From positions 4,030,001 through 4,094,000 of the forward strand of contig NZ_CP138200.1 of the NCBI RefSeq assembly GCF_050859025.1: DNA of 64,000 bases. The letters run 5' to 3'. The stretch's first letter is position 1; every line of letters begins with the position of its first letter. The translations under genes were made by a program, and so were the position numbers. Below, piece after piece: positions 1-8,722 of the stretch. Under the pieces are notes generated by a model that ran no database searches, was not told where the DNA came from, and saw only the letters and a program-made list of their open reading frames with translations. This DNA comes from Wukongibacter sp050859025 (GTDB lineage: Bacteria; Bacillota; Clostridia; Peptostreptococcales; Caminicellaceae).

Positions 1-807
1 TAAAGTCAATTTTTAGTTAATAATCATTATTCATAAAAGCACTTCAAATCAAAAAGGATACTCAATCGCTTATATGTAAGCGCCTAAGATTCTAACAATG
101 TCTCCTGAGTGTATATCTTTAATAAAGTGTTTTAAAAAAACATATAATTATAAATCAAAGATGATAGTTCTTGTGTTTCCTCAACTAAGTATCTATATAT
201 TCTTGATTTCTTTACTAATTAAATTCACATATATTATTTTATATTTAAATACTTTCTTCTCCAATATATATCAATGATTCTTTCCCTTTTCTATCATTAT
301 TAAACCTTCTTTAACCGCCAGTTTTCACTAGAATAATGTCATACATTTCTATACTACTTTTTTCCCCTTTTTCTATTTTATATCTAATATATTGATGAGG
401 TTTAAATATCTTTATATTTAGCTTTCGAGATGCAAAAAAATATTTCCTTAATTTATTAAGGAAAAAATACGGGGATTAGTCATAAATTTTTGTATTGCTT
501 CTTGAGATAATAAAAGAGCTATAGCGTTAAAAATACTATTTATCCTTTGCTGTAGCTCCCATTTATTATTACAAAATACGGGATTTGTGACACTCTATCA
601 AAGGAAAATTGTTCATGCAAAAACAATGCAAGGAGATTGCTAATTTGCAAGAATGTTGTCGATAATTCCGTCTCTTCGACAGGTGTTATTATAAAGTTTA
701 GCCTGTGACCCTTTTTACCGTTCGTTTCTTACCATTGAAACCTTCCTATCATGGTTTAAATCCAGTCAATCAACTCCTTCTTTCGCTTGTTCAAACATAT
801 CCTTGGA
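1..807. other. Gene-free left edge with mobile-element relics
   Basis: I see no credible gene here. The stretch is very AT-rich and holds two fragments that also occur, in the same orientation, beside the relaxase gene near 15 kb: 505-565 matches the relaxase C-terminal coding region, and 401-432 matches 14591-14624. It therefore looks like the decayed end of an element related to the one at 10.4-20.9 kb. A short TGTCGA/TCGACA inverted repeat lies at 657-681. An open frame at 705-920 overlaps the real ATPase gene on the other strand and is not believed. Confidence 0.6.
505..565 (-). pseudogene. Relic of a relaxase C-terminal region
   Basis: About 51 of 61 bases match 15043-15103, the part of the mobA-like gene that encodes the QQRMNNVLNAVALLL region. 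No open frame survives around it. A degenerate A-rich hairpin next to it (TTCCTTAATTTATTAAGGAA, near 444-463) resembles the hairpins downstream of the intact relaxase. This is a leftover of a second copy of the mobilization module, not an expressed gene. Confidence 0.7.
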
Positions 808-2268
808 TTACATCGCAAAAAGCGATATCAGTTGAGAGGCCTTTGACTCCTCTAGATGATACGAATCCTTTACTTCTCCATTTCTTAAATGCAAAACATA
901 ATCGCAGGTTTTTAAAATAAGTTCCAAATCATGAGTAATAATAACTACTGTTTTATTCATGCTCCTCAGTTTTTTCATGTTTTCCGAAACTTGAATCATA
1001 TGTCGCAAATCCAATCCACTTGTAGGTTCATCAAAAATAATGAATTCTTTTTCCGAAGCTATAGCACTCGCTATAGCAACCCGTTGCTTTTGGCCTCCAG
1101 AAAGAGACATTGGGTGTAGTTCTTGCATATGAAGTAAATTTAAACTATCAAGAATAGTCTTTGCTTTTTCTATATTATCTTCATTCATACTAAGCAGGAC
1201 CTCATCAAGTACTGTTTCCGTAAAAAGCTGGTGATTCACATCCTGCATGACCATATAAGCTTTTTCTAGGCATTGCTTATGGTTGCACGTTCTGTTATCT
1301 ACATGTACTTTCCCTTTAAATTTCTTGTTAAGACCGCAGAGACATCTGGCAAAGGTGGATTTACCCGCACCATTTTTTCCGATAATCCCAATGATCTTGC
1401 CTTTTGGGAGACTCAATGAACCTATGTTCAGAGCCTTTTTACCTCCCCTGTAGGCATAATTGAAATCTGATAACTCAATTTCTTCGGCTGTAATATCATA
1501 GCTCTTATAATCAGATGACAAAGTATCAAGCACTAGCGGTCTAAGACCCATTGACATTAGTTCGTGTGTTTCTAGTTTTTGCGCTTCTTGCATTGAAAAA
1601 ATTTTTTCTATTCTCCCCTCACGCATATAAATCATACGATCAGCGACATCTCGTAAGTAGTGAAGCCTGTGTTCAGCAATGACTATTGTTTTACCTTCAT
1701 TTTTCCAATGAGCAATAATATCTCCCAAAGTTTTCGTCCCTTGAGGATCAAGGTTCGAGGAAGGTTCGTCAAGAACTATAATATCCGGGGATCCTGTATG
1801 TACAGAACCACAGGCTATTTTCTGTTTTTCTCCGCCTGACAGATTAAAAATATTTCGGTTCATCAAGTCTTGAATATTTAAATGAGAAACCGTTAATTCA
1901 ATACGCTTTTCAATTTCATTTACCAGCAAGCCTTGATTCTCGCATCCAAAAGCAAGCTCCGAATTCGTATCCATACAGTAAAACTGTGAGCGGGGATTTT
2001 GAAAAACACTCCCTACATGTTTGGCAATCTCATGTATAGGTAATTTGCTTGCATCTCTAACGTTAACCAAAACTTCTCCTGACAGTGTGCCGCTAAAATA
2101 ATGGGGTATCAAACCATTAATCAAACGTGTCAGCGTCGTTTTCCCACACCCCGATTCACCACAAAGCAAAACCACCTCACCCTTTTTTATATTTAGACTA
2201 ACATCTGAAAGCCCATTGTTTTGTAATCCACTTTCATATTGAAACGAAACATTTTTTAAATTGATCAT
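808..2268 (-). CDS. ECF transporter ATPase, two fused ATP-binding domains
   Basis: ATP-hydrolysing subunit of an energy-coupling-factor importer, 486 aa. Two complete ABC ATPase domains are fused. The first has Walker A GESGCGKTT (about residue 37), signature LSGGEKQK and Walker B IIVLDEPSS. The second starts near residue 262 with Walker A GKNGAGKST, signature LSGGQKQR and Walker B FIIFDEPTSG. The fusion replaces the separate EcfA and EcfA' subunits, as in YkoD-type proteins. It is the last gene of a five-gene operon, 4 bp after the EcfT gene. The substrate cannot be read from this subunit; the Fur box upstream of the operon and the ABC partners suggest an iron or metallophore role (inference). 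Confidence 0.93.
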   Translation of the reverse strand: MINLKNVSFQYESGLQNNGLSDVSLNIKKGEVVLLCGESGCGKTTLTRLINGLIPHYFSGTLSGEVLVNVRDASKLPIHEIAKHVGSVFQNPRSQFYCMDTNSELAFGCENQGLLVNEIEKRIELTVSHLNIQDLMNRNIFNLSGGEKQKIACGSVHTGSPDIIVLDEPSSNLDPQGTKTLGDIIAHWKNEGKTIVIAEHRLHYLRDVADRMIYMREGRIEKIFSMQEAQKLETHELMSMGLRPLVLDTLSSDYKSYDITAEEIELSDFNYAYRGGKKALNIGSLSLPKGKIIGIIGKNGAGKSTFARCLCGLNKKFKGKVHVDNRTCNHKQCLEKAYMVMQDVNHQLFTETVLDEVLLSMNEDNIEKAKTILDSLNLLHMQELHPMSLSGGQKQRVAIASAIASEKEFIIFDEPTSGLDLRHMIQVSENMKKLRSMNKTVVIITHDLELILKTCDYVLHLRNGEVKDSYHLEESKASQLISLFAM

Positions 2269-2272
2269 TGCA

Positions 2273-2998
2273 TTAGGCTCCTTTTGAATGAATTAAAAGC
2301 AGCAATGTGACAGTTGTAAAGACCGCATATAACAAATCAATAAAGTTGAATCCAATTTTACAGATATTTGTCCTTTTAACAGGACTCCCTAACCCTCGTG
2401 TCAGCGCTGAGCAGGAGAGTTCTTCTCCTATCTTTACACAAGATATAAACAACGGGACAAGCCTATATTCCATTAGGACCAACATTCCGACTCTTGATTT
2501 CCTAATACTTATACCACGCATTCTCATGGCGTCATTAATGGATGACGATTCTTCCTTTATAGTTCGGAAAAATCTAAACATGACAGAAAGCGGAATGATA
2601 ACCTGCTTAGGGAGCCGTATTCTTTCCATAGCTGCAATAAATTCACTTACAGTCGTTGTACTGAGCAAGTAATAGCCCATTAAGAGCCCTGGTCCCATAC
2701 GATTAATAACACCTGTCAACATAGCCACAATGATACTTATAATACCAAATGTTGTGTCCATTAAAAAGATGTATAAAATCAATGAAAACCCATATATTAA
2801 TAGGAAAATAAGGGTGACTTTATACTTTTTATTTAATGCGAAAAGGGATAGTGGTATTGTAACCGCTAAAGCCATGACATACCAATCATTAACTGTGAAT
2901 GCTGATATATTAATTATTAGTAAAATAAATATTTTAGTACGCGGATCAAGCCTTACAGGACTTTCATCCGATATAACTTTCAAATAGCTATCTTGCAT
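2273..2998 (-). CDS. ECF transporter transmembrane subunit (EcfT/CbiQ family)
   Basis: Integral membrane coupling subunit of 241 aa that links the fused ATPase to the substrate-binding S component. Several hydrophobic helices occupy residues about 25-120 and 205-235. The two cytoplasmic coupling motifs of EcfT proteins are visible: DAMRMRGIS near residue 156 and SALTRGLG near residue 197, both ending in the Arg-Gly that contacts the ATPase grooves. The gene sits 21 bp after the S-component gene and 4 bp before the ATPase gene, so the three form a dedicated (group I) ECF module rather than sharing a housekeeping EcfT. Confidence 0.93.
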   Translation of the reverse strand: MQDSYLKVISDESPVRLDPRTKIFILLIINISAFTVNDWYVMALAVTIPLSLFALNKKYKVTLIFLLIYGFSLILYIFLMDTTFGIISIIVAMLTGVINRMGPGLLMGYYLLSTTTVSEFIAAMERIRLPKQVIIPLSVMFRFFRTIKEESSSINDAMRMRGISIRKSRVGMLVLMEYRLVPLFISCVKIGEELSCSALTRGLGSPVKRTNICKIGFNFIDLLYAVFTTVTLLLLIHSKGA

Positions 2999-3019
2999 GT
3001 TTTGACCCCTTCTCTCATT

Positions 3020-3601
3020 TTATGCTATACCAGCTTTTTTAAAATGTTTTTTTAACATTTTAAGTCCGAAAAACGCACCAATTATTCCGCCAATAAATGC
3101 AAGAAACGGAAAAGTCCAAGAAACCTTGTCAAAAAGATCAAGTACAGCATGTGTATAATCAGCACCCATGCTATCTAACATCATTTTTTCAAAAGAATCC
3201 CTCATTATCCAAAAAGGGACTAACATTCCAAGTAACCACATGCTAAATACACCATAACCTAAAATAGAGAATGTTTTGCTTTGATATTTTCCGATCTTAA
3301 AAATCAAATCAGCCAATACCCCAAAAATGAACCCCGCTATTAATGGTGTATAGGTATGTCCTGTCAATAACATAAGTCCGCCAAGTATTGTTCCCATGAT
3401 TGTAACCATTCCAAAATTCTTTACTTTAGTTAAAAATAACATAAAGGGAATTCCTGAAACTATGGGTAATACAAGGGGTAAGAGCACATAAAAGATGGGT
3501 ATATAACCAAGCATACCAACAGCAAAAAACAATATAAAGTAAATCGCCGTGAAAATACCTGTCGTAATCAAATCTTTTGTTTGTATTTTTTTCTTTTCCA
3601 T
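3020..3601 (-). CDS. ECF transporter S component, MptD/Trep_Strep family
   Basis: Small integral membrane protein of 193 aa with about six hydrophobic segments and Lys-rich ends (MEKKKIQTKDL at the start, KHFKKAG at the end). Layout and sequence fit the MptD (Trep_Strep) family of ECF S components, whose substrates are mostly unassigned. It precedes EcfT by 21 bp and follows the ABC exporter-type genes by 31 bp. The S component sets the specificity of the ECF module. Related gene sets containing YbtP/YbtQ-like half-transporters occur in siderophore loci such as the equibactin cluster of Streptococcus equi (from memory); together with the Fur box this suggests metallophore or metal-ligand uptake. 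Confidence 0.85.
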   Translation of the reverse strand: MEKKKIQTKDLITTGIFTAIYFILFFAVGMLGYIPIFYVLLPLVLPIVSGIPFMLFLTKVKNFGMVTIMGTILGGLMLLTGHTYTPLIAGFIFGVLADLIFKIGKYQSKTFSILGYGVFSMWLLGMLVPFWIMRDSFEKMMLDSMGADYTHAVLDLFDKVSWTFPFLAFIGGIIGAFFGLKMLKKHFKKAGIA

Positions 3602-3632
3602 ATTAAAATTCTCCTCTGGTTTAATTTAAATT

Positions 3633-5378
3633 TTATAAACTCCACCTAAAACTCTCCTGTTGAATATGCCACATTCTTGCGTAAATACCTTTTTTAGTAA
3701 TCAGATCATCATGTGTCCCCTCTTCCGCAAGTTTCCCCTCTTCAAGAACAACAATTTTATCTGCTTTCGCCACAGTACGCATGCGATGGGCAATAATAAT
3801 CACAGTTTTATTACGAATCAACTCAGATAAAGCCATCTGTATTTTTGTTTCATTTTCCACATCTAATGAAGCTGTAGCTTCATCTAGAAGCACAATAGGT
3901 GCATCTTTCAACAACGCTCTGGCAATAGATATCCGCTGACGCTCTCCTCCAGAAAGAGTTTCTCCATTTTCACCAACAATCGTATTATAAGCATCAGACA
4001 TTTTACTAACAAATTCATCACACTGAGCTAGCTTTGCAGCACGCATGATTTCCTCATCAGTAGCATTTCTTTTCCCAATACGGATATTTTCCATGATTGA
4101 TGTGTTAAATAAAACCACATCCTGAAAAACTATCGAATAATTTTCTAAAAGGGTTTCTGGTTCTATCGTTTTGATATCATACCCTCCTAGCAAAATTCTA
4201 CCTTGATCCACATCCCAAAATCTAGCTGCAAGTTTTGCCGTTGTGCTTTTACCTCCACCTGAAGGACCTACTAAAGCAGTGATTTCCCCTTGTTTTGCAG
4301 TAAATGAAATATTTTGTATCACCTGTTTACCTTCTTGATAGGAAAATGCCACATTTTCAAATACAATATCAAAGTGAGTCGGATTAAATTCCTTTTCACC
4401 TTGCTGAATTGGTAATCCCTCCATTTCATTCATGCGATTAATCCTCACATCCAGAAAAAACAATGCCGCTAGATTGTTAAATACTTCACTCATTGGAGCA
4501 TAAATTCGAGAAGCAAGCATGAGAAAAACCAGATATGTAAAAATTTCAATACTTCCTGATGCTATAAGCTTTGCCCCTATAATAATTACACTTACCAATC
4601 CCAACTTCAAAAAACTTTGAGACGTATTGACTAAGCCACCGACAAACAATTCACCCTTAATAAGTTGCTTTTCGTATCGATCAATTGCGTTATTCAAATC
4701 CTTTAGATATCTTTCTTCCTGATTATATGATTTTATTTCTTGAATGGTTTCTAATCCTTCTTGAATTTGTTCACTCATATTGCGTTTTATATGGTACCCA
4801 GCGAGAAATTCTTTATGCTGTATTTTTTTTGATAAGAAAATAATTGCTGCTGCTAACGGAACAACCCAGAATAAAGCCAGTGATAGCTTCCAATTGTAAA
4901 AAAACAACCCAATAGACATTAGAAATATTCCAATCACTGAAGCAAAAATTTGTGGAACTGCATGAGAAAAAGTATGTTCCAAATCGGTCCTATCTTCCAT
5001 AATAGTTGAAGTCAGGTCAGAAAGATTCTTCTCACCAAAAAAAGCCAACGGAAGCTTTCGAAGTTTCTCGGCCAATGTAATCCTGCGGTTTGCACTTTCA
5101 TCATATACAGTGGTAAATGTACTCCTATACTGAAGGATTGCAATAACAAACATCATCAACATAAAACCAATACCAAGGAAAATATAGTACCAAACCCCAT
5201 TAGTGATTGTATATGATTGTTCAAAAACAGCATCTAAATATTCATCAAGAAACTTGAATATAAAGACCGCCGGCAGCATTAACGAAATATTAAGTAAAAC
5301 CGTAAATACAGTTCCTTTTATAAAATCCCTAGCACCTTTATGGGACAAAGCAAATCGTTTTTGTATTGTTTTAAACAT
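3633..5378 (-). CDS. ABC transporter, fused permease and ATPase (second half-molecule)
   Basis: Membrane protein of 581 aa: an exporter-type transmembrane domain (about residues 20-310, six predicted helices) followed by one ATPase domain with Walker A GPSGGGKST (about 373), Q-loop SIVFQDVV, signature LSGGERQR (about 476), Walker B IVLLDEATASLD and switch His in IIIAHRM. It overlaps the preceding ABC gene by 8 bp (5371-5378), so translation is probably coupled and the two form a heterodimer. The pair resembles YbtP/YbtQ and IrtA/IrtB, exporter-fold proteins that import siderophores. The direction of transport is inferred from the ECF genes and the Fur box, not from this sequence alone. Confidence 0.9.
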   Translation of the reverse strand: MFKTIQKRFALSHKGARDFIKGTVFTVLLNISLMLPAVFIFKFLDEYLDAVFEQSYTITNGVWYYIFLGIGFMLMMFVIAILQYRSTFTTVYDESANRRITLAEKLRKLPLAFFGEKNLSDLTSTIMEDRTDLEHTFSHAVPQIFASVIGIFLMSIGLFFYNWKLSLALFWVVPLAAAIIFLSKKIQHKEFLAGYHIKRNMSEQIQEGLETIQEIKSYNQEERYLKDLNNAIDRYEKQLIKGELFVGGLVNTSQSFLKLGLVSVIIIGAKLIASGSIEIFTYLVFLMLASRIYAPMSEVFNNLAALFFLDVRINRMNEMEGLPIQQGEKEFNPTHFDIVFENVAFSYQEGKQVIQNISFTAKQGEITALVGPSGGGKSTTAKLAARFWDVDQGRILLGGYDIKTIEPETLLENYSIVFQDVVLFNTSIMENIRIGKRNATDEEIMRAAKLAQCDEFVSKMSDAYNTIVGENGETLSGGERQRISIARALLKDAPIVLLDEATASLDVENETKIQMALSELIRNKTVIIIAHRMRTVAKADKIVVLEEGKLAEEGTHDDLITKKGIYARMWHIQQESFRWSL

Positions 5379-7143
5379 AACTTTCCTCCTTCCCTATTTT
5401 CCAATTTACAGATTGCTGAAATTCGTTCCACATATTTGCATAAGCACCTTGTTTTTTTAACAATTCTTTATGCGTCCCTTGTTCTAGTATTTTCCCTTCA
5501 TCAATTACCAAAATATTATCAGCAGAAGTTACACTTGTTAAACGGTGAGCAATCATTAACACCGTTTTCCCTTTTGTTAGCTTCTTGAAAGCTTTTTGAA
5601 TTAAGTGTTCATTTTCAGGATCAGCAAATGCTGTTGCCTCATCCAGAACTACAATAGGTGCATTTTTAAGTATCGCTCGTGCCAATGCAATTCGCTGTTG
5701 CTCTCCTCCTGATAAGTAAGTTCCTTCAGTTCCTATTTTAGTATTTAAGCCGTTTGGTAATTTGCTGATGATTTCGCGGCATTGCGCCATATCAACAGCA
5801 TTTTCAATTTCATCAATCGTTGCATAAGGTTTGCCATACTTGATATTCTCCATTAATGAGATTTTAAAAAGCCGCGTATTCTGAAAAACAAAAGAAATAT
5901 TGTTCATAAGTTCCTTATGATCGATATCCTTTACATTTGTTTCTCCGATAAAAATATTTCCTTCATCAGCGTCCCAAAACCGTGGCAACAACCTCGCAAT
6001 CGTTGTTTTCCCACTACCTGATGCACCTACCAATGCAGTAGTTTTTCCTTCTGGTATTTCAAAGCTCACTTGATCAACTGCTTTTTTATTACTTCCAAGA
6101 TAAGTAAATGATACATCTTCAAATCGTATACTATGTTCATTAATTTTTTTGGGATTAGAAAGTACTAATTGCGATGATTCTTCCGTAAGATCTTCGATAC
6201 GATTGACTGCTTCACTTGCTTGCCCTAGGGCTTGATTTAAGTACATACTTCGCATAATACTTTGAGAAAAAACAGGTGTAATCAAAACATATAAGAACAG
6301 ATTAAGAATCGTTTGTGCATAATCTCCTGTGTGATTAATAATCAAAATTGCAACTGGTACTAAAAAAAACACAAACCCATTAATCATTACTGTATACGCT
6401 GACATTGGCTTTTCCCACATTTTCGTGTAATCAATCACCATGTTTTTGTACTTTATAATGCTGTTATGAAAGTTCTTAAAAGAAAAAACAGTTTGTTGAA
6501 AGACTTTTACAACAGGAATGCCTCTGACATACTCCACAGCTTCTGTATTCATGTCCTCAAGAGATGTCATATAGCTATTCATAAATTGTTTGCCTTTATC
6601 ACTCATCATAGAACTCATGATAACCATAGAGAAAATAACAGGTACTAAACAAGCAATTCCTAATCTCCAGTCAAACAGAAAAATCAAAACTAAAACCGTT
6701 AAAGGCATAAGTATTGTGGCTGCAAGATCAGGCATTTGATGAGCAAGAAAGCTATGCGTAATGCCCGCATTGTCATCGATAATCTTACGAATACGACCAG
6801 TAGTATTGCTGTTAAAAAAACCAAGCGGCATTCTAACGATTTTTTGCATTGCAAACCTTCGCATATTCGTTTCAACTCTAAATGCTGCCAGATGAGAAAA
6901 AGACAATGCGATAAAATATAGAATAATACTCACAATGGCAGTTCCTACTGCCCACCAGGCATAAGCAGTAATATAATTATAAGAACTGTCAATACCTGCA
7001 TTAAATAATTCTCGAATGATAAACCAAATAAAAACATATGGCATTATTCCGAAAATCGAACTAATTGCCGATAAAACCAATGCTGCCGGGAGAAGAGCTT
7101 TCCTTCCCACCATATAAGATTGCAGCTTTTTTAATGTGCTCAT
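5371..7143 (-). CDS. ABC transporter, fused permease and ATPase (first half-molecule)
   Basis: First gene of the operon, 590 aa. The transmembrane domain (residues about 15-310) is followed by an ATPase domain with Walker A GASGSGKTT (about 373), signature LSGGEQQR, Walker B IVVLDEATAFADPENE and switch His in MIAHRL. The D-loop reads FADPENE rather than the usual SxLD, a deviation I associate with siderophore-linked ABC half-transporters; the partner protein has the standard SLD, so the heterodimer is asymmetric. The ATG at 7143 follows a good AGGAGGTATATTC ribosome site. A Fur box lies 152 bp upstream. Confidence 0.92.
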   Translation of the reverse strand: MSTLKKLQSYMVGRKALLPAALVLSAISSIFGIMPYVFIWFIIRELFNAGIDSSYNYITAYAWWAVGTAIVSIILYFIALSFSHLAAFRVETNMRRFAMQKIVRMPLGFFNSNTTGRIRKIIDDNAGITHSFLAHQMPDLAATILMPLTVLVLIFLFDWRLGIACLVPVIFSMVIMSSMMSDKGKQFMNSYMTSLEDMNTEAVEYVRGIPVVKVFQQTVFSFKNFHNSIIKYKNMVIDYTKMWEKPMSAYTVMINGFVFFLVPVAILIINHTGDYAQTILNLFLYVLITPVFSQSIMRSMYLNQALGQASEAVNRIEDLTEESSQLVLSNPKKINEHSIRFEDVSFTYLGSNKKAVDQVSFEIPEGKTTALVGASGSGKTTIARLLPRFWDADEGNIFIGETNVKDIDHKELMNNISFVFQNTRLFKISLMENIKYGKPYATIDEIENAVDMAQCREIISKLPNGLNTKIGTEGTYLSGGEQQRIALARAILKNAPIVVLDEATAFADPENEHLIQKAFKKLTKGKTVLMIAHRLTSVTSADNILVIDEGKILEQGTHKELLKKQGAYANMWNEFQQSVNWKIGKEESYV

Positions 7144-7230
7144 GAATATACCTCCTCATTAATCAATTGTTTATTTTCAAAACTTATATCTGGTAATATT
7201 TTAATAATACTTGCTAAACAATATAGCCAT

Positions 7231-7245
7231 ATTTAACACTGTACC
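7231..7245. promoter_or_regulatory. Possible TetR half-site upstream of the ABC/ECF operon
   Basis: ATTTAACACTGTACC contains TAACACT, one half of the palindrome found upstream of the TetR gene at 8091-8122. Only one arm is present, so binding is a weak inference. Confidence 0.25.
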
Positions 7246-7279
7246 TAATGAAACCACAGTAAAACAGTCTTGCTATTCA

Positions 7280-7310
7280 AATATCTATTGAATATGATAT
7301 TCATTATCAA
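7280..7310 (-). promoter_or_regulatory. Candidate promoter of the ABC/ECF operon
   Basis: On the minus strand TTGATA (7305-7310) is followed after 17 nt by TAGATA (7282-7287). The -35 is one base from consensus and the -10 is weak. The interval contains the Fur box, the usual position for iron repression. Confidence 0.45.
7295..7309. promoter_or_regulatory. Fur box upstream of the ABC/ECF operon
   Basis: TGATATTCATTATCA matches 13 of the 14 specified positions of the Fur 7-1-7 consensus TGATAATNATTATCA; the only mismatch is one A to T in the left arm. Against the 19-bp consensus on the minus strand 15 of 19 bases match. It lies 152 bp before the first ABC gene, inside a candidate promoter, and predicts repression of the five-gene transporter operon when iron is plentiful. 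Confidence 0.75.
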
Positions 7311-7437
7311 TGACTGTTTAAAAAAAAGTAGCTCAGCTAGATTCGTTTCATAATCGATTTTATTCAAATAAATTCCTAAAAATAATCAACTCCTTCTTTT
7401 GATATATTAATATCTTAAGAAAAATACATGCATCTAT

Positions 7438-8070
7438 TTATGTATTTTTCTTATTGAAAAACTCATTAAATATACTCTGCCATCCACCAGTATAAAAGCA
7501 AACTATAGCGTTCAAATTTTTTAGAGCTTCTTCCTTGTCCATGTTATGACGAACAGGCTCTAAGAGTGTATTGATATAACTCTCAGAAATCACGTGAATA
7601 AAAGTGTCGTCAATTTCAGCATTTAAATTGTTATTTGATTTCATCTTATCTAAATAGGCAAGTGTATGTTTCACTTCTAAATCAACAATTGTATGAACAA
7701 AATCAGACCTCGATGAACCCTCTGCTCCGGTAACTAAAAGTTTATAAACATCAAAGTGATTGTAAATAAAATCATAAATTAAATGAAGATTATCTAATGA
7801 ATTTTGAAAAGTTATATCACTTATTACAGTATCACAATTATAATAAGAAGCACTTAATTCTTCAAATAGTTCTTCTGTTTTAACACAAACAGGATCAACA
7901 ATCTCCTCAAACAGAGCATTCTTATCTTTAAAATAGGTGTAGATTGCACCGGTTGTCATTCCTGCAGCTGTAGCTATATTTCGAAGTGATGCATCTTTAA
8001 ACCCGTGCTTTAAAAATTCTTGCTTAGCAAAATATACGATTTTTTGTTGTACGCTCAACTCATTATTCAA
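7438..8070 (-). CDS. TetR/AcrR family transcriptional regulator
   Basis: DNA-binding regulator of 210 aa. The N-terminal helix-turn-helix is clear: QEFLKHGFKDASLRNIA then GAIYTYFKDK at about residues 20-55, the typical TetR pattern. The C-terminal ligand domain is not assignable. I chose the TTG at 8070 because AGGAGG (8079-8084) lies 8 nt upstream; the longer open frame from a GTG at 8100 would start inside the operator palindrome and has no ribosome site. It is transcribed in the same direction as the ABC/ECF operon, 294 bp before it, and probably controls itself and perhaps the operon. Confidence 0.88.
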   Translation of the reverse strand: MNNELSVQQKIVYFAKQEFLKHGFKDASLRNIATAAGMTTGAIYTYFKDKNALFEEIVDPVCVKTEELFEELSASYYNCDTVISDITFQNSLDNLHLIYDFIYNHFDVYKLLVTGAEGSSRSDFVHTIVDLEVKHTLAYLDKMKSNNNLNAEIDDTFIHVISESYINTLLEPVRHNMDKEEALKNLNAIVCFYTGGWQSIFNEFFNKKNT

Positions 8071-8090
8071 AAAGATTGCCTCCTCAGCAT

Positions 8091-8122
8091 AAAATAACAC
8101 TATTATATAACAGTGTTATTTT
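8091..8122. promoter_or_regulatory. Palindromic operator upstream of the TetR gene
   Basis: AAAATAACACT (8091-8101) and AGTGTTATTTT (8112-8122) are perfect 11-bp inverted arms separated by 10 AT-rich bases. The site lies just upstream of the ribosome site of the TetR gene, the usual place for TetR autorepression. Confidence 0.75.
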
Positions 8123-8219
8123 ATCCTTTCTTATTAGTTTTGTCAATACCACAACTGAATAATTTTAAACCTATGATGCCGTTTTTTAACCTTTTTTGCT
8201 ATGTTTTCTCAAAGGTTTT

Positions 8220-8273
8220 AAAATATTTAAGCAGCAGTTAGTTAATCTGCTTCATAAAAGACCTCTATATTCT
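8220..8273. repeat. 54-bp direct repeat, copy 1
   Basis: Identical over 54 bases to 14296-14349, in the same orientation. It contains AAGCAG/CTGCTT arms that could form a small hairpin on the minus strand. The two copies bracket a 6.0-kb segment with the RHH cassette A, ywbE, the C-GCAxxG-C-C gene, the serine recombinase and RloA/RloB. Confidence 0.85.
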
Positions 8274-8323
8274 TGTCTTGTTTTACCTCTCACAAACTTT
8301 ATCCTAAATTTTAACCATAAAAA

Positions 8324-8361
8324 ACCGATAAAGCTTTCTACAATATGCTTTATCGGTCAAA
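8324..8361 (-). terminator. Rho-independent terminator after the 96-codon gene (copy A)
   Basis: Ten-base arms CCGATAAAGC and GCTTTATCGG flank a loop of about 12 bases and are followed on the minus strand by GGTTTTTTATGG. It ends transcription of the gene at 8407-8697. Confidence 0.8.
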
Positions 8362-8406
8362 TCAATTTCTTACTATTTACATTTGTAATATCTTATTATG
8401 TAACAG

Positions 8407-8697
8407 TCATATAAGCTCAAGAACATTCAAAAGCTTAATACAATCTTTATATCCTTGAAAATAGATCGTTTCCCTTTCTATCCATTCAATTCTTCCAGTA
8501 CAATCCTTATTTTTTACAATAAATGCTCTATCTTCTTTATTAAGTGATTTAAGTATTTCCCGAATCTTAATGCTTTCTTCTATATTATTTCTCACTAATT
8601 CACTATACTCTTTATCAGAGTCACGCAAATTCTTCATTACATCTTCATGGATATCACAAAATAATTCTTTTAAATGTTCTATATATCCAGTTGATAT
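8407..8697 (-). CDS. Conserved small protein of the RHH/RNA cassette (copy A), ATA start
   Basis: Unrecognised soluble, probably all-helical protein of 96 aa, about 85% identical to the protein at 18503-18793. A DUF6809-like identity is possible but unproven. The other copy starts with ATG; here the same position is ATA (8695-8697), with the ribosome site GGAGG seven bases upstream and the frame open and conserved across the whole N-terminus. Either ATA serves as a rare start, or only the shorter form from the internal ATG at 8637 (76 aa) is made. It is divergent from the short-RNA promoter at 8723-8751 and followed by a terminator. Confidence 0.65.
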   Translation of the reverse strand: MSTGYIEHLKELFCDIHEDVMKNLRDSDKEYSELVRNNIEESIKIREILKSLNKEDRAFIVKNKDCTGRIEWIERETIYFQGYKDCIKLLNVLELI

Positions 8698-8722
8698 AAA
8701 TTCCCCTCCTTATGATAATTTC

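Noticed and set aside
705..920. Plus-strand open frame of 71 codons
   Set aside because: It lies largely antisense to the start of the well-supported ECF ATPase gene, has no ribosome site and an unlikely amino acid composition.
7144..7437. Riboswitch or T-box upstream of the transporter operon
   Set aside because: No conserved T-box, cobalamin, thiamin or other riboswitch core was recognised; the Fur box explains regulation better.
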